A stretch of 64,000 nucleotides of DNA from an uncultured Lachnospiraceae bacterium (GTDB taxonomy: Bacteria; Bacillota; Clostridia; Lachnospirales; Lachnospiraceae), in assembly GCA_934899185.1 (NCBI GenBank), contig CAKXYI010000006.1:1-64000 (forward strand), read 5' to 3'. Below are positions 7,842 through 16,535 of the stretch, piece by piece. The position numbers were made by a program, and so were the translations under genes. Within the stretch, counting starts at the first letter, position 1, and every line of letters begins with the position of its first letter. Below the pieces are notes generated by a model. The model did not search any database, was not told the DNA's origin, and saw nothing but the letters and a program-made list of their open reading frames with translations.

Positions 7842-8615
7842 ATGAAAGATAAGAAGTATTACAAAAAAGTAGCCATTGGGATCGTGGTCGGTCTTATTTC
7901 CGCGATCGCGATCGTGGGCTTTATCAAGGCTCCGTCCAAATCTTCCGATCGTTTGGCAGAAGATCTGCAAAAGGAGTTCAAGGCCAACCAGAAGATGCTA
8001 AAGGAGCAGGATGTAGCCAAGCAGACCAACGCCGATCAGGATACATCCGATAGCAAGGATGCCAAGGAGGAGAGTGGACCGGAGATCACCTGTGTGGGAG
8101 ATTCCGTTATGCTTGGCGCGGCACCGGAATTGATGCAGGCAATCCCAGATGGTGTGATTGATGCCAAGGAAAGCCGGCAGGCAAGAGACGGGGTTGAGAT
8201 CCTAGAAGGTCTGAAAGAAGAAAATAAACTGGGTTCTACCGTAGTGATCGAACTGGGCACCAACTGTTATTTCAGTCAGGCAACCGGGCAGGAGATCATT
8301 GATTATCTGGGAAAAGATACCAAGGTCTACTGGGTCGCTGTCTATGGTAAGTATTTACAGGATCAGGAGCGAACCAATGGTGTGATCCGCCAGCTGGCAA
8401 AGGACAACAAAAATGTGGAAGTCATTGCCTGGGATGAACTCGCCGCAGCAAATCCGGATTGGTTTTATAATGATGGCATCCATTTGAACGGAGAAGGACG
8501 TAGTGGATATGCTAAGATGATATGTGATGCACTTGGTATAGAGATGAAAGATACAGCGGGCCAGACAGAGGAAGTAAGTAGTACACAACAAGAGGCAGAG
8601 CCATCAGCACAGTAA
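7842..8615 (+). CDS. Membrane-anchored SGNH-domain protein, partner of the AT3 gene
   Basis: This is a 257-residue protein with a basic N-terminus, one hydrophobic anchor (about 10-27), a charged linker rich in Lys, Asp and Glu (about 30-85), and an SGNH hydrolase domain. TCVGDSVMLGA holds the catalytic Ser, ELGTNC is the block III-type Asn region, and NDGIHLNGEG holds the Asp-His pair. The layout matches the extracellular half of OatA-type peptidoglycan O-acetyltransferases. It starts 17 bp after the AT3 gene, so the two together would form a split OatA (inference). ATG 7842 follows GGGGTG; an ATG at 7827 is an alternative. The C-terminal tail is Glu/Gln/Ser rich. Confidence 0.8.
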   Translation: MKDKKYYKKVAIGIVVGLISAIAIVGFIKAPSKSSDRLAEDLQKEFKANQKMLKEQDVAKQTNADQDTSDSKDAKEESGPEITCVGDSVMLGAAPELMQAIPDGVIDAKESRQARDGVEILEGLKEENKLGSTVVIELGTNCYFSQATGQEIIDYLGKDTKVYWVAVYGKYLQDQERTNGVIRQLAKDNKNVEVIAWDELAAANPDWFYNDGIHLNGEGRSGYAKMICDALGIEMKDTAGQTEEVSSTQQEAEPSAQ

Positions 8616-8630
8616 CCACAAGGAGGGAGT

Positions 8631-9506
8631 ATGAATTACGAACATGAAGTGGTCGTGCCACGAGCGGGCATGCCGTTTAAAATTGATGTTTTTGAGGGGG
8701 CAGGTGGCAATTACACCAGAGAGCCGCATTGGCACAATTCGGTGGAGATCTTTGCCATCTATGAGGGCAAACTAGTCTTTATCCTGCGCGAAAAAGAGAT
8801 TTGTGTAGAGAGTGGTGAGTTTATCATCATCAATACCAACGAACTCCATTCTATCCGGGCAGAGGAAGCCAATCTGGCGGTCTATGTGCAGATCCCGATC
8901 AGTGAGTTCAAGAATTATCTGACTGCCGACCATTTTATTTCTTTCCACAAGAAGGGGAAAGGCTCAATGGCGGCGCCATCGGCGGAGCAGATGCAGCAGA
9001 ACGAAAAAAAGATGATGACTCTCATCCACAATATCTATGATCTGACTGGTACGAACCTTCCGGGGCATGAATATGAGATGCTGCGAGATTACTATGCCAT
9101 GATGCAGTTGCTGGTGACCGTCTATCGGCAGGAAGAAGCAGACGATCTTTTATACCGGTCGTCCAAGGCTTTGCAGAGACTGTCCCCGATCACGGAATAT
9201 ATCAAAAAACATTATGCGGAGGACATTTCTTTGCAGTCCTTGGCAGAGCAGTTTGGATATTCCATTGAGCACTTATCCCGCATGTTCCAAAAATATGCCC
9301 AGATCAATTACAAATCCTATCTGTCCGGCATTCGCTTAGAGCATGCCGTGGAGGAGATGGAAATCGGTGATAAGACCATCAGTGAGATCGCGACTCAGGT
9401 CGGATTTTCGGACAGCCGTGCCATGGCAAAGGCATTTCAGAAAAAGTATGGTATGTTGCCAAGCGAATATAATCGGAAAACTCGTGAGCAGATGTCAAAA
9501 AAATGA
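8631..9506 (+). CDS. AraC-family transcriptional regulator with N-terminal cupin domain
   Basis: This 291-residue protein has an N-terminal cupin sensor (about 10-110; EPHWHNSVEIFAIYEGKL is the cupin beta-hairpin) and a C-terminal double helix-turn-helix of the AraC type (about 190-285; SLQSLAEQFGYSIEHLSRMFQK and TISEIATQVGFSDSRAMAKAFQKKYG). Such regulators usually respond to sugars. It starts 15 bp after the SGNH gene with AAGGAGGG, so it may share that transcript. The sugar isomerase and kinase genes downstream are possible targets, but there is a terminator between. Confidence 0.88.
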   Translation: MNYEHEVVVPRAGMPFKIDVFEGAGGNYTREPHWHNSVEIFAIYEGKLVFILREKEICVESGEFIIINTNELHSIRAEEANLAVYVQIPISEFKNYLTADHFISFHKKGKGSMAAPSAEQMQQNEKKMMTLIHNIYDLTGTNLPGHEYEMLRDYYAMMQLLVTVYRQEEADDLLYRSSKALQRLSPITEYIKKHYAEDISLQSLAEQFGYSIEHLSRMFQKYAQINYKSYLSGIRLEHAVEEMEIGDKTISEIATQVGFSDSRAMAKAFQKKYGMLPSEYNRKTREQMSKK

Positions 9507-9557
9507 CATGTACCAATCAAGTATAAAGTCGAGGAAAATTAGTTCTTCTGTTACAAT

Positions 9558-9595
9558 AAGGATGTAGTTTCAGTGCATGAAATTACATCCTTTTT
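9558..9595 (+). terminator. Rho-independent terminator
   Basis: A long stem AAGGATGTA-TTTCA/TGAAA-TACATCCTT (9558-9572 with 9578-9592, one mismatch) is followed by TTTTT. Confidence 0.8.
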
Positions 9596-9610
9596 GTTAT
9601 GGCGACGAGG

Positions 9611-9683
9611 AAAATACACGCATTTATGCGGTGTATTTGACGACCGCTAATCAGAGCGAGATTCGCAGAGCGTATCTCGCTCT
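9611..9683 (+). other. Two tandem hairpins before the sugar isomerase gene
   Basis: Two more inverted repeats follow the terminator: AAATACAC/GTGTATTT around GCATTTATGCG (9612-9638), and a perfect 10-bp AGAGCGAGAT/ATCTCGCTCT stem (9653-9662 with 9674-9683). Neither has a T tract. They could be a leader RNA structure or operators for the isomerase-kinase genes. No known riboswitch family is recognised. Confidence 0.5.
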
Positions 9684-9729
9684 GTACGAACAATGGTAAA
9701 AGTATTAAGAAATATTGGAGGGTTAAACA

Positions 9730-11214
9730 ATGACAAATATTCCAGAAGCAAAAATTGGTGTGGTAGCAGTCAGCAGAGACTGTTTCCCGGAGAGCCTGTC
9801 TGTTTCCAGACGCCAGGCTTTGATGAAAGCAGTACATAGCAAGTATCCGGATCTGGATGTTTACGAGTGTCCGATCTGTATTGTTGAGAGCGAGATCCAT
9901 ATGGTGCAGGCGCTGGAGGATATCAAGAAGGCAGGATGCAATTCTCTGGTCGTATATCTTGGAAACTTCGGACCGGAGATTTCAGAGACCTTGCTTGCCA
10001 AGCATTTTGAAGGACCGAAGATGTTCATTGCAGCAGCAGAAGAACAGGGCGACAGCCTTTTGGATGGCAGAGGCGATGCATATTGCGGTATGCTCAACGC
10101 AAGTTATAACTTACGCCTGCGCGGCATCAAGGCTTATATCCCGGAGTATCCGGTAGGAGACGCAGAGGACTGCGCAGACATGATCGCAGAGTTTGCTCCG
10201 ATCGCCAGAGCCGTTGTAGCACTTTCTGATTTAAAGATCATCAGTTTTGGACCAAGACCACTCAACTTCCTGGCATGTAATGCACCGATCTATCAGTTGT
10301 ATCAGTTGGGTATCGAGATCGAGGAAAACTCAGAACTGGATCTGTTTGAAGCCTTCAATAAGCATGAAGGGGATGAGAGAATCCCGGCTGTCGTTGCAGA
10401 CATGGAGGCAGAACTTGGCGCAGGCAACAAAAAGCCGGAGATCCTTGCCAAGTTGGCTCAGTATGAGATCACCTTAAAAGACTGGATCGAAGAACACAAG
10501 GGCTATCGCAAGTACGTTGCCATTGCAGGCAAGTGCTGGCCGGCATTCCAGACCCAGTTTGGATTTGTACCATGTTATGTCAACAGCCGTCTGACCAAGC
10601 AGGGCATTCCGGTTTCCTGTGAAGTAGATATCTACGGCGCACTCAGCGAGTTTATTGGTGCTGTGATCAGTCAGGATGCGGTTACTCTTTTGGATATCAA
10701 CAATACTGTACCAAAGGATATGTACAAAGAAGATATCAAGGGCAAATTTGACTATACATTACAGGACACCTTTATGGGATTCCACTGCGGTAATACCGCT
10801 TCCAACAAGTTATCCTTCTGCGAGATGAAGTACCAGAAGATCATGGCAAGGAGCCTTCCAATCGAAGTGACCAATGGTACCTTAGAGGGAGATATCGCAC
10901 CGGGAGACATCACATTCTTCCGTTTGCAGTCAACTTCCGATGCCAAACTCCGTGCCTACATAGCACAGGGCGAAGTCCTTCCGGTAGCAACCAGATCTTT
11001 CGGATCCATCGGTATCTTTGCTATTCCTGAAATGGGCAGATTCTATCGTCATGTATTGATTGAGAAGAACTTCCCGCATCACGGAGCCGTTGCTTTTGGC
11101 AATTATGGTAAGGCTTTATATGAAGTATTCAAGTACATCGGTGTTCCGGTAGAAGAGATTGGTTACAATCAGCCGGCAGGTGTGCGTTATCCTACAGAGA
11201 ACCCTTTTAAATAG
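9730..11214 (+). CDS. L-fucose/L-arabinose isomerase family sugar isomerase
   Basis: This 494-residue protein has the overall plan of the L-fucose isomerase family: an N-terminal Rossmann-like domain (IGVVAVSRDCFPESLSVSRRQAL), a middle domain with VVYLGNFGPEISETLLAK, and a C-terminal metal/substrate domain containing SCEVDIYGALSEFIGA and GFHCGNTASNKL with likely metal ligands. These enzymes interconvert aldoses and ketoses. The substrate cannot be read from sequence. The adjoining xylulokinase-like gene, 9 bp downstream, suggests the product is a ketose such as xylulose or ribulose. The ribosome site GGAGGG precedes the ATG. Confidence 0.75.
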   Translation: MTNIPEAKIGVVAVSRDCFPESLSVSRRQALMKAVHSKYPDLDVYECPICIVESEIHMVQALEDIKKAGCNSLVVYLGNFGPEISETLLAKHFEGPKMFIAAAEEQGDSLLDGRGDAYCGMLNASYNLRLRGIKAYIPEYPVGDAEDCADMIAEFAPIARAVVALSDLKIISFGPRPLNFLACNAPIYQLYQLGIEIEENSELDLFEAFNKHEGDERIPAVVADMEAELGAGNKKPEILAKLAQYEITLKDWIEEHKGYRKYVAIAGKCWPAFQTQFGFVPCYVNSRLTKQGIPVSCEVDIYGALSEFIGAVISQDAVTLLDINNTVPKDMYKEDIKGKFDYTLQDTFMGFHCGNTASNKLSFCEMKYQKIMARSLPIEVTNGTLEGDIAPGDITFFRLQSTSDAKLRAYIAQGEVLPVATRSFGSIGIFAIPEMGRFYRHVLIEKNFPHHGAVAFGNYGKALYEVFKYIGVPVEEIGYNQPAGVRYPTENPFK

Positions 11215-11223
11215 GAGATAAAC

Positions 11224-12690
11224 ATGTTATTTATTGGCGTAGATCTCGGAACATCAGCAGTCAAGTTACTGCTGATGGACGAGACAGGAAAGATATTAAA
11301 GATCAAATCCAAAGAATACGGACTTTCCTTCCCACATCCGGGCTGGTCAGAGCAGGATCCGCAGGAATGGTACACTCAGTCCATCGCTGGTCTGAAAGAA
11401 TTATTAGCTGACTGCGATAAGTCACAGGTGGCAGGGATCAGTTTTGGCGGACAGATGCATGGTTTGGTGGCACTGGATGAAAAGGATCAGGTGATCCGTC
11501 CGGCGATCCTTTGGAATGATGGCAGGACGACAAAGCAGGTGGCATATCTGAATGAAGTCATCGGCAAGGACAAATTATCTGCCTACACGGCCAATATTGC
11601 TTTTGCGGGATTTACGGCTCCAAAGATCCTCTGGATGAAAGAGGAAGAACCGGAGAATTTTGCCCGCATTGCTAAGATCATGCTGCCAAAAGACTACTTG
11701 GCATACCGTTTGAGTGGCAGTTTTTGTACTGATTATTCAGATGCTTCCGGTATGCTGCTTTTGGATGTCAAAAACCGCAAGTGGTCAGAGGAGATGCTTG
11801 CGATCTGCGGTATTTTCCAGACGCAGTTGCCAAGGCTTTATGAGAGTTATGAGGTCGTAGGAACCCTGCTTCCTGAGGTTGCAGAAGAACTTGGATTATC
11901 TACGGAGGTCAAGGTCATTGCAGGAGCGGGAGATAATGCGGCAGCGGCTGTTGGTACCGGTACGGTAGGCGATGGGGCTTGCAATATCTCACTTGGTACT
12001 TCCGGTACGATCTTTATCTCCAGCGATCAGTTTGGCGTGGATGAGAAGAATGCCCTACATTCCTTTGCCCATGCCAATGGCAAGTATCATTTGATGGGAT
12101 GTATGCTTTCCGCTGCATCCTGCAATAAATGGTGGATGGATGAGATCTTACAGGAAAAAGATTATGCCGCAGCCCAAAAAGATATTAAGATCCTGGGACA
12201 AAATCATGTCTATTTTCTGCCATATCTGATGGGAGAACGGTCACCGCACAATGATCCACTTGCCAGAGCATGCTTTATAGGCATGACCATGGATACCGGT
12301 AGAGCCGATATGATCCAGGCAGTTTTTGAAGGTGTTGCATTTGCCATGCGCGATTCTTTGGAAGTGGCACGGAGTCAGGGGATTGACATTAAGCGCACCA
12401 AGATCTGTGGTGGCGGAGCCAAGAGCCCACTCTGGTGCAAGATCATGGCAAATATTTTGAATTTACAGGTAGACCTCTTGGAGGTCGAAGAAGGTCCGGC
12501 ACTGGGCGGTGCCATGCTGGCAGCCGTCGGTTGCGGTGCTTACGGATCGGTCGAAGAAGCGGCAGATGCGATCGTACGCGTAACAGATACGATCTCACCG
12601 GAACCGGCATTGGTGGAGGCATACGAAAAACGTTATGCGACCTTCCGCCAGATTTATCCTGCATTAAAGGAGATTTTTCCTCAAGTCTAG
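11224..12690 (+). CDS. xylB: Xylulokinase (FGGY family)
   Basis: This 488-residue FGGY-family carbohydrate kinase is of xylulokinase type. The N-terminus MLFIGVDLGTSAVKLLLMDE is the phosphate-1 loop, GISFGGQMHGLVALD carries the XylB-specific QMHG signature, and IAGAGDNAAAAVGTG contains the catalytic Asp. The C-terminal FGGY signature region is KICGGGAKSPLWCKIMANIL. It phosphorylates D-xylulose to the 5-phosphate with ATP. It is co-transcribed with the sugar isomerase upstream (9-bp gap, AGGAGA site) and ends before the strong hairpin at 12737-12776. Confidence 0.9.
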   Translation: MLFIGVDLGTSAVKLLLMDETGKILKIKSKEYGLSFPHPGWSEQDPQEWYTQSIAGLKELLADCDKSQVAGISFGGQMHGLVALDEKDQVIRPAILWNDGRTTKQVAYLNEVIGKDKLSAYTANIAFAGFTAPKILWMKEEEPENFARIAKIMLPKDYLAYRLSGSFCTDYSDASGMLLLDVKNRKWSEEMLAICGIFQTQLPRLYESYEVVGTLLPEVAEELGLSTEVKVIAGAGDNAAAAVGTGTVGDGACNISLGTSGTIFISSDQFGVDEKNALHSFAHANGKYHLMGCMLSAASCNKWWMDEILQEKDYAAAQKDIKILGQNHVYFLPYLMGERSPHNDPLARACFIGMTMDTGRADMIQAVFEGVAFAMRDSLEVARSQGIDIKRTKICGGGAKSPLWCKIMANILNLQVDLLEVEEGPALGGAMLAAVGCGAYGSVEEAADAIVRVTDTISPEPALVEAYEKRYATFRQIYPALKEIFPQV

Positions 12691-12736
12691 TCTTGTATAA
12701 CAATCACTCTCCTTTAAGTTGATAATTGATAAGTAG

Positions 12737-12776
12737 CAGCGACAGAGCCAGAAATGGCTCTGTTGTTGCGTTTTTT
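12737..12776 (+). terminator. Rho-independent terminator
   Basis: A 15-bp near-perfect stem (12737-12751 with 12756-12770, two G-U-type pairs) has a GAAA tetraloop and six T. Confidence 0.85.
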
Positions 12777-12787
12777 GCTTTGTCTGA

Positions 12788-12793
12788 TATAAT
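12788..12793 (+). promoter_or_regulatory. -10 box directly before the SGNH hydrolase start codon
   Basis: TATAAT at 12788-12793 lies only 7 bp before the ATG at 12800. The best -35 is a weak TTGCGT (12766-12771) with a 16-bp spacer. Transcription from here would give a leaderless or nearly leaderless mRNA. Confidence 0.45.
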
Positions 12794-12799
12794 GGGAAA

Positions 12800-13519
12800 A
12801 TGATGAAAAAAATAGGAAAAGTGGTGGGGCTGGCTCTTGGTGTCCTTGTAGTCCTTTACGGAATGTTCCGTCTGGGCGTACACGTCGTACAATATCCACC
12901 GGCACCCCATGTAAAAGAAGGGAAAATACACATCGCCTGTGTTGGTGACAGCATCACCTATGGGGCAGGCGTTTTAGGACATCGGCGCAGTCAGTCTTAT
13001 CCGGCATATCTACAGGAAAATTTAGGCGAAAAATACCAGGTCTTGAATTATGGGCTCAGTGGACGGACTCTTATGGATGAGGGCGATGTCCCTTATCGCA
13101 GTGAGAAACTATATCAGAAAAGTCTGGATGTCAAAGCAGACATTTATCTGCTCATGCTGGGTACCAATGATGCCAAGGACTACCAGTGGGATGAGGATGC
13201 TTATGCCAAAGAGATCAAGGATTTTGTGGCGGCATACCAGACCGCGGCACCACAGGTAAAGATCTACCTCATGCAGCCACCGCGGGCATTTCCAGCGATG
13301 GAAGATGGTAGTATCAAGTATGGCATACAGGATGAGGTCATCGGTGGACAGATGTATGAGATCATCGCGGACGCGGCAGAGCAGATGGGCGTCGGCTATA
13401 TTGATCTTTACCGGTTGACCCAAGACCACAGCGAATGGCTGGCAGATGGGATCCATCCCAATGCCGAGGGCAATAAAGCCATTGCAGATTATATTTATGA
13501 GTGTATAGAAAAGCAGTAA
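12800..13519 (+). CDS. Membrane-anchored SGNH/GDSL hydrolase
   Basis: This 239-residue protein has an N-terminal hydrophobic anchor (about 8-28) and an SGNH/GDSL lipase-esterase domain. ACVGDSITYGAG holds the catalytic Ser, a GLSGRTLMDEG loop follows, MLGTNDAKDY is block III with the Asn, and WLADGIHPNAEGNKAIA carries the catalytic Asp and His. It probably removes acyl groups from glycans or other esters outside the membrane. Two ATG codons stand in tandem (12800 and 12803), and there is no clear Shine-Dalgarno. It leads a row of four close genes (hydrolase, HAD, LarE, MATE). Confidence 0.85.
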   Translation: MMKKIGKVVGLALGVLVVLYGMFRLGVHVVQYPPAPHVKEGKIHIACVGDSITYGAGVLGHRRSQSYPAYLQENLGEKYQVLNYGLSGRTLMDEGDVPYRSEKLYQKSLDVKADIYLLMLGTNDAKDYQWDEDAYAKEIKDFVAAYQTAAPQVKIYLMQPPRAFPAMEDGSIKYGIQDEVIGGQMYEIIADAAEQMGVGYIDLYRLTQDHSEWLADGIHPNAEGNKAIADYIYECIEKQ

Positions 13520-13532
13520 AAGAGGAAAACAA

Positions 13533-14168
13533 ATGAAACAGGGAATTATATTTGATATGGATGGAACACTCTGGGATTCTGCCGAGCAGGTGGCAGCGTC
13601 CTGGACATTGGCTTTGCATCAGTGTGGCTATGCGGATGCCGTTGTGACGAAAGAGGATATGTACCGCACTATGGGACGGACCATGGATAAGATCGCTGAG
13701 ATGCTCTTTCCTTTTACCCAAGGAAAAGACCGGGAAGACTTGCTTGCGACCTGCTGTGCCGTGGAAAATGATTATCTGCGCCAGCATGGTGGAAAACTTT
13801 ATCCGGACTTACGCGAGACCATGGAAACTTTGCAGAAAGCAGGATATCATCTTTATATTGTAAGCAACTGCCAATCTGGTTATATCGAGGCATTTTTGGA
13901 TTTTTTTTCTTTTCATGATCTCTTTGAGGATATTTTGTGCTTTGGTGATAATGGCAAGCCAAAGGGAGAAAATATCCGTTTATTGTATGAAAAAAATCAT
14001 CTGGATACTGCCGTTTATGTGGGAGATATCCAGGGAGACTATGATGCGACCATGCAGGCGGGACTGCCTTTTATCCATGCGGCCTATGGATTTGGACAGA
14101 TCGATCATCCGGTAGAAAAGATCGACGCATTAACAGAATTGCCGGAAGTTATGAAAAAGATAGGATAA
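13533..14168 (+). CDS. HAD-superfamily phosphatase (phosphoglycolate phosphatase-like)
   Basis: This 211-residue HAD hydrolase shows motif I FDMDGTLWDS (residues 8-17), motif II VSNCQSGY (about 110), and motif III/IV GKPKGENIRLL with YVGDIQGDYDATMQAG. The helical cap between motifs I and II fits the Gph/beta-phosphoglucomutase subfamily C1. The substrate is not known. It lies 13 bp after the SGNH gene and 8 bp before larE, with an AGAGG site. Confidence 0.85.
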   Translation: MKQGIIFDMDGTLWDSAEQVAASWTLALHQCGYADAVVTKEDMYRTMGRTMDKIAEMLFPFTQGKDREDLLATCCAVENDYLRQHGGKLYPDLRETMETLQKAGYHLYIVSNCQSGYIEAFLDFFSFHDLFEDILCFGDNGKPKGENIRLLYEKNHLDTAVYVGDIQGDYDATMQAGLPFIHAAYGFGQIDHPVEKIDALTELPEVMKKIG

Positions 14169-14176
14169 GAGAAAAT

Positions 14177-15004
14177 ATGGAATTACAGGATAAATATAAA
14201 AAATTACAGGATTATCTGCGGGAATTGGGAAGTATCGCCGTGGCATTTTCCAGTGGTGTAGATTCGACCTTTTTACTTGCAGTTGCAGTAGATACCTTAG
14301 GAAAAGAAAATGTGATGGCGGTGACGGCATCCTCCTGCTCTTTCCCAGAGAGGGAGTTAAAAGAAGCGCAGGCATTTTGCCGGGAAAGAGGTATCCGTCA
14401 TGTGATCACGGCATCCGAGGAATTGGATATTGATGGATTTCGTCACAACCCAAAGAACCGTTGTTATCTTTGCAAGCATGAATTGTTTGAAAAGATCCTT
14501 GCCATTGCCGAGGAAAACCATCTGGCAGCCGTTGTGGAAGGCTCCAATATGGATGATAACGGAGACTATCGCCCGGGACTGCTTGCCGTGGCAGAACTGG
14601 GAATCAAAAGCCCGCTTCGGGCAGCCGGGCTGGATAAAGAGGATATTCGTGCCTTATCCAAGCAGATGGATCTGCCGACCTGGAACAAGCAGTCCTTTGC
14701 CTGTTTATCTTCCCGCTTTGTCTATGGGGAGACGATCAGTGAGGAACGTCTTGGCATGGTAGATAAGGCGGAGCAGTTGCTACTGGACATGGGATTTCAT
14801 CAAGTGCGAGTGCGTATCCATGGAGAGGGGCAGGCAACTATGGCGCGTATCGAAGTCCTGCCACAGGAGATCGCACTTCTGGTAGAAGATGCCAAGCGCG
14901 AAAAGATTTATTCTTATTTTAAAGGAATCGGATTTGCCTACGTGACCTTGGATCTGGGCGGCTACCATATGGGCAGCATGAACGTAGGTATTACAGAAAA
15001 ATAA
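14177..15004 (+). CDS. larE: LarE-family ATP-dependent sulfur transferase
   Basis: This is a 275-residue PP-loop protein of the LarE family. The ATP-binding loop is SSGVDS (residues 25-30). Three cysteines stand out: C96 and C99 (CYLC) and C176 in FACLSSR. C176 falls at the same position number as the sacrificial cysteine described for lactobacillal LarE, while the added CxxC fits the three-cysteine type proposed to hold an iron-sulfur cluster that donates sulfur. LarE thiolates the pyridine-based precursor of the lactate racemase nickel-pincer cofactor. No larA, larB or larC is in this window, so its true target here is open. Confidence 0.85.
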   Translation: MELQDKYKKLQDYLRELGSIAVAFSSGVDSTFLLAVAVDTLGKENVMAVTASSCSFPERELKEAQAFCRERGIRHVITASEELDIDGFRHNPKNRCYLCKHELFEKILAIAEENHLAAVVEGSNMDDNGDYRPGLLAVAELGIKSPLRAAGLDKEDIRALSKQMDLPTWNKQSFACLSSRFVYGETISEERLGMVDKAEQLLLDMGFHQVRVRIHGEGQATMARIEVLPQEIALLVEDAKREKIYSYFKGIGFAYVTLDLGGYHMGSMNVGITEK

Positions 15005-15017
15005 AGCGGAGGTAATT

Positions 15018-16349
15018 ATGGACTCGAAATTAGCAGACCATTATACACTGGGCAAACTTTTAAAATTCACGATTCCGTCCATTTGTATGATGATCGTTAC
15101 ATCCATCTATGGTGTCGTAGATGGTATCTTTGTTTCTAATATTGTGGGAAGTCAGGCATTTGCAGCAGTCAATTTGATCATGCCGTTTCTTATGATCTTG
15201 GGAACGCTGGGATTTATGGTGGGTACCGGTGGCAGTGCACTGGTATCCAGGACTTTAGGACAAGGGGATAAAAAAAGAGCACAGGAATACTTTTCCATGC
15301 TGATCGAATTTGTCTTTATCATGGGTATTGTATTCTCTGTCTTAGGTGCTATATTTATGCGCCCAATCGCAGCAATGCTGGGTGCTGAGGGAGAGATCTT
15401 GGATCAGTGCGTTGTTTACGGACGAATTCTTATGATTAGCTTGACAGGTTTTATGCTGCAAAATGCTTTCCAGAGTTTTCTGGTGGTCGCAGAAAAACCG
15501 CGCATGGGTCTAGCCATATCCATCGCATCCGGTCTGACCAATCTGGTCGGAGACTTTTTGTTTATCTATGTCTTTCGCTTCGGCATTGCCGGGGCGGCTG
15601 CGGCGACAGCCATGGGAGAATGGCTGGGCGGATTGGTGCCAATGATCTATTTTCTGTGCAACCGCAAGGGCAGTCTGCATTTGCAACTGACCAAGATAGA
15701 ACTGCGCCCGATCGGAAAAGCCTGCTTTAACGGGGTATCGGAAATGTTATCCAATATCGCCATGTCACTGGTCACTATGCTATACAACCTGCAATTATTA
15801 AAACTGGTAGGTTCGGACGGTGTGGTTGCCTTTGGTATCATCATGTATATTTCCTTTATCTTTGCAGCAGCCTTTATCGGCTATTCTATTGGCTCGGCAC
15901 CGATCGTTGGCTACAATTACGGAGCGGGCAACAAAAAGGAATTGCACAATGTCATGAAAAAAAGTTACGGACTGATTGTCGTGACCGGTATTGTCATGTG
16001 TCTGGCAGCGGAGATCTTATCCAATGTCCTGGCAGGTATCTTTGTCGGCTATGATGCAGGATTGCAGGCAATGACATCGCATGCCATCCGTATTTATTCA
16101 CTGTCCTTTTTGCTTTGCGGTATATCCATCTATACGTCCAATTTTTTTACAGCCTTATCCAATGGCGTGATATCAGCAGTCATATCCTTTATGCGTACCC
16201 TGGTCTTTCAGGTCATTATGATCTATGCCCTGCCGGTAATTTTTGGACTGGATGGTATCTGGGGCGCGGTTGTGGCAGCCGAGGTATTGTCTGTCATCTT
16301 GTCCGTCATCATGCTTTTTGCACACCGCAAGAAATATGGGTATTTCTAA
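15018..16349 (+). CDS. MATE-family multidrug efflux transporter
   Basis: This is a 443-residue membrane protein with about twelve hydrophobic helices in two homologous halves, typical of MATE (MatE) exporters. The start region LGKLLKFTIPSICMMIVTSIYGVVDGIFVSNIVG and the GTGGSALVSRTLGQGDKKRAQEYF loop are family features. Such pumps expel cationic compounds in exchange for Na+ or H+. It closes the 12.8-16.3 kb gene row; the AGCGGAGG site is 14 bp after larE. It is one of three MATE genes in the window. Confidence 0.88.
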   Translation: MDSKLADHYTLGKLLKFTIPSICMMIVTSIYGVVDGIFVSNIVGSQAFAAVNLIMPFLMILGTLGFMVGTGGSALVSRTLGQGDKKRAQEYFSMLIEFVFIMGIVFSVLGAIFMRPIAAMLGAEGEILDQCVVYGRILMISLTGFMLQNAFQSFLVVAEKPRMGLAISIASGLTNLVGDFLFIYVFRFGIAGAAAATAMGEWLGGLVPMIYFLCNRKGSLHLQLTKIELRPIGKACFNGVSEMLSNIAMSLVTMLYNLQLLKLVGSDGVVAFGIIMYISFIFAAAFIGYSIGSAPIVGYNYGAGNKKELHNVMKKSYGLIVVTGIVMCLAAEILSNVLAGIFVGYDAGLQAMTSHAIRIYSLSFLLCGISIYTSNFFTALSNGVISAVISFMRTLVFQVIMIYALPVIFGLDGIWGAVVAAEVLSVILSVIMLFAHRKKYGYF

Positions 16350-16436
16350 AAAGCAGGACAGGAGAGAAAATTATGCAATATGCATAAAACAATAAAACGT
16401 AATTTGTGATACCTGTATAAAAGAGAGAAAAATATT

Positions 16437-16472
16437 TTGGGTATTACGAAGACAAAAAATTTATGCTACACT
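16437..16472 (+). promoter_or_regulatory. Candidate promoter before the DUF2798 gene
   Basis: A -35-like TTGGGT (16437-16442) precedes -10-like TATGCT (16462-16467, 19-bp spacer) or TACACT (16467-16472). It is weak, but it would place the hairpin at 16497-16528 inside the transcript leader. Confidence 0.35.
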
Positions 16473-16496
16473 AAGCGCAATTAATGGTAGTTGCAG

Positions 16497-16535
16497 TGGG
16501 AACACGAGACGAAAGTTTCATGTTCCCATTTTTTT
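16497..16535 (+). terminator. Hairpin with T tract (terminator or leader attenuator)
   Basis: A stem TGGGAACA/TGTTCCCA (16497-16504 with 16521-16528), extended by GAGAC/GTTTC around a GAAA tetraloop, is followed by seven T. It could end the MATE transcript or attenuate the DUF2798 transcript. Two exact tandem copies of TATGCACTAT follow (16535-16544 and 16545-16554). Confidence 0.7.
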
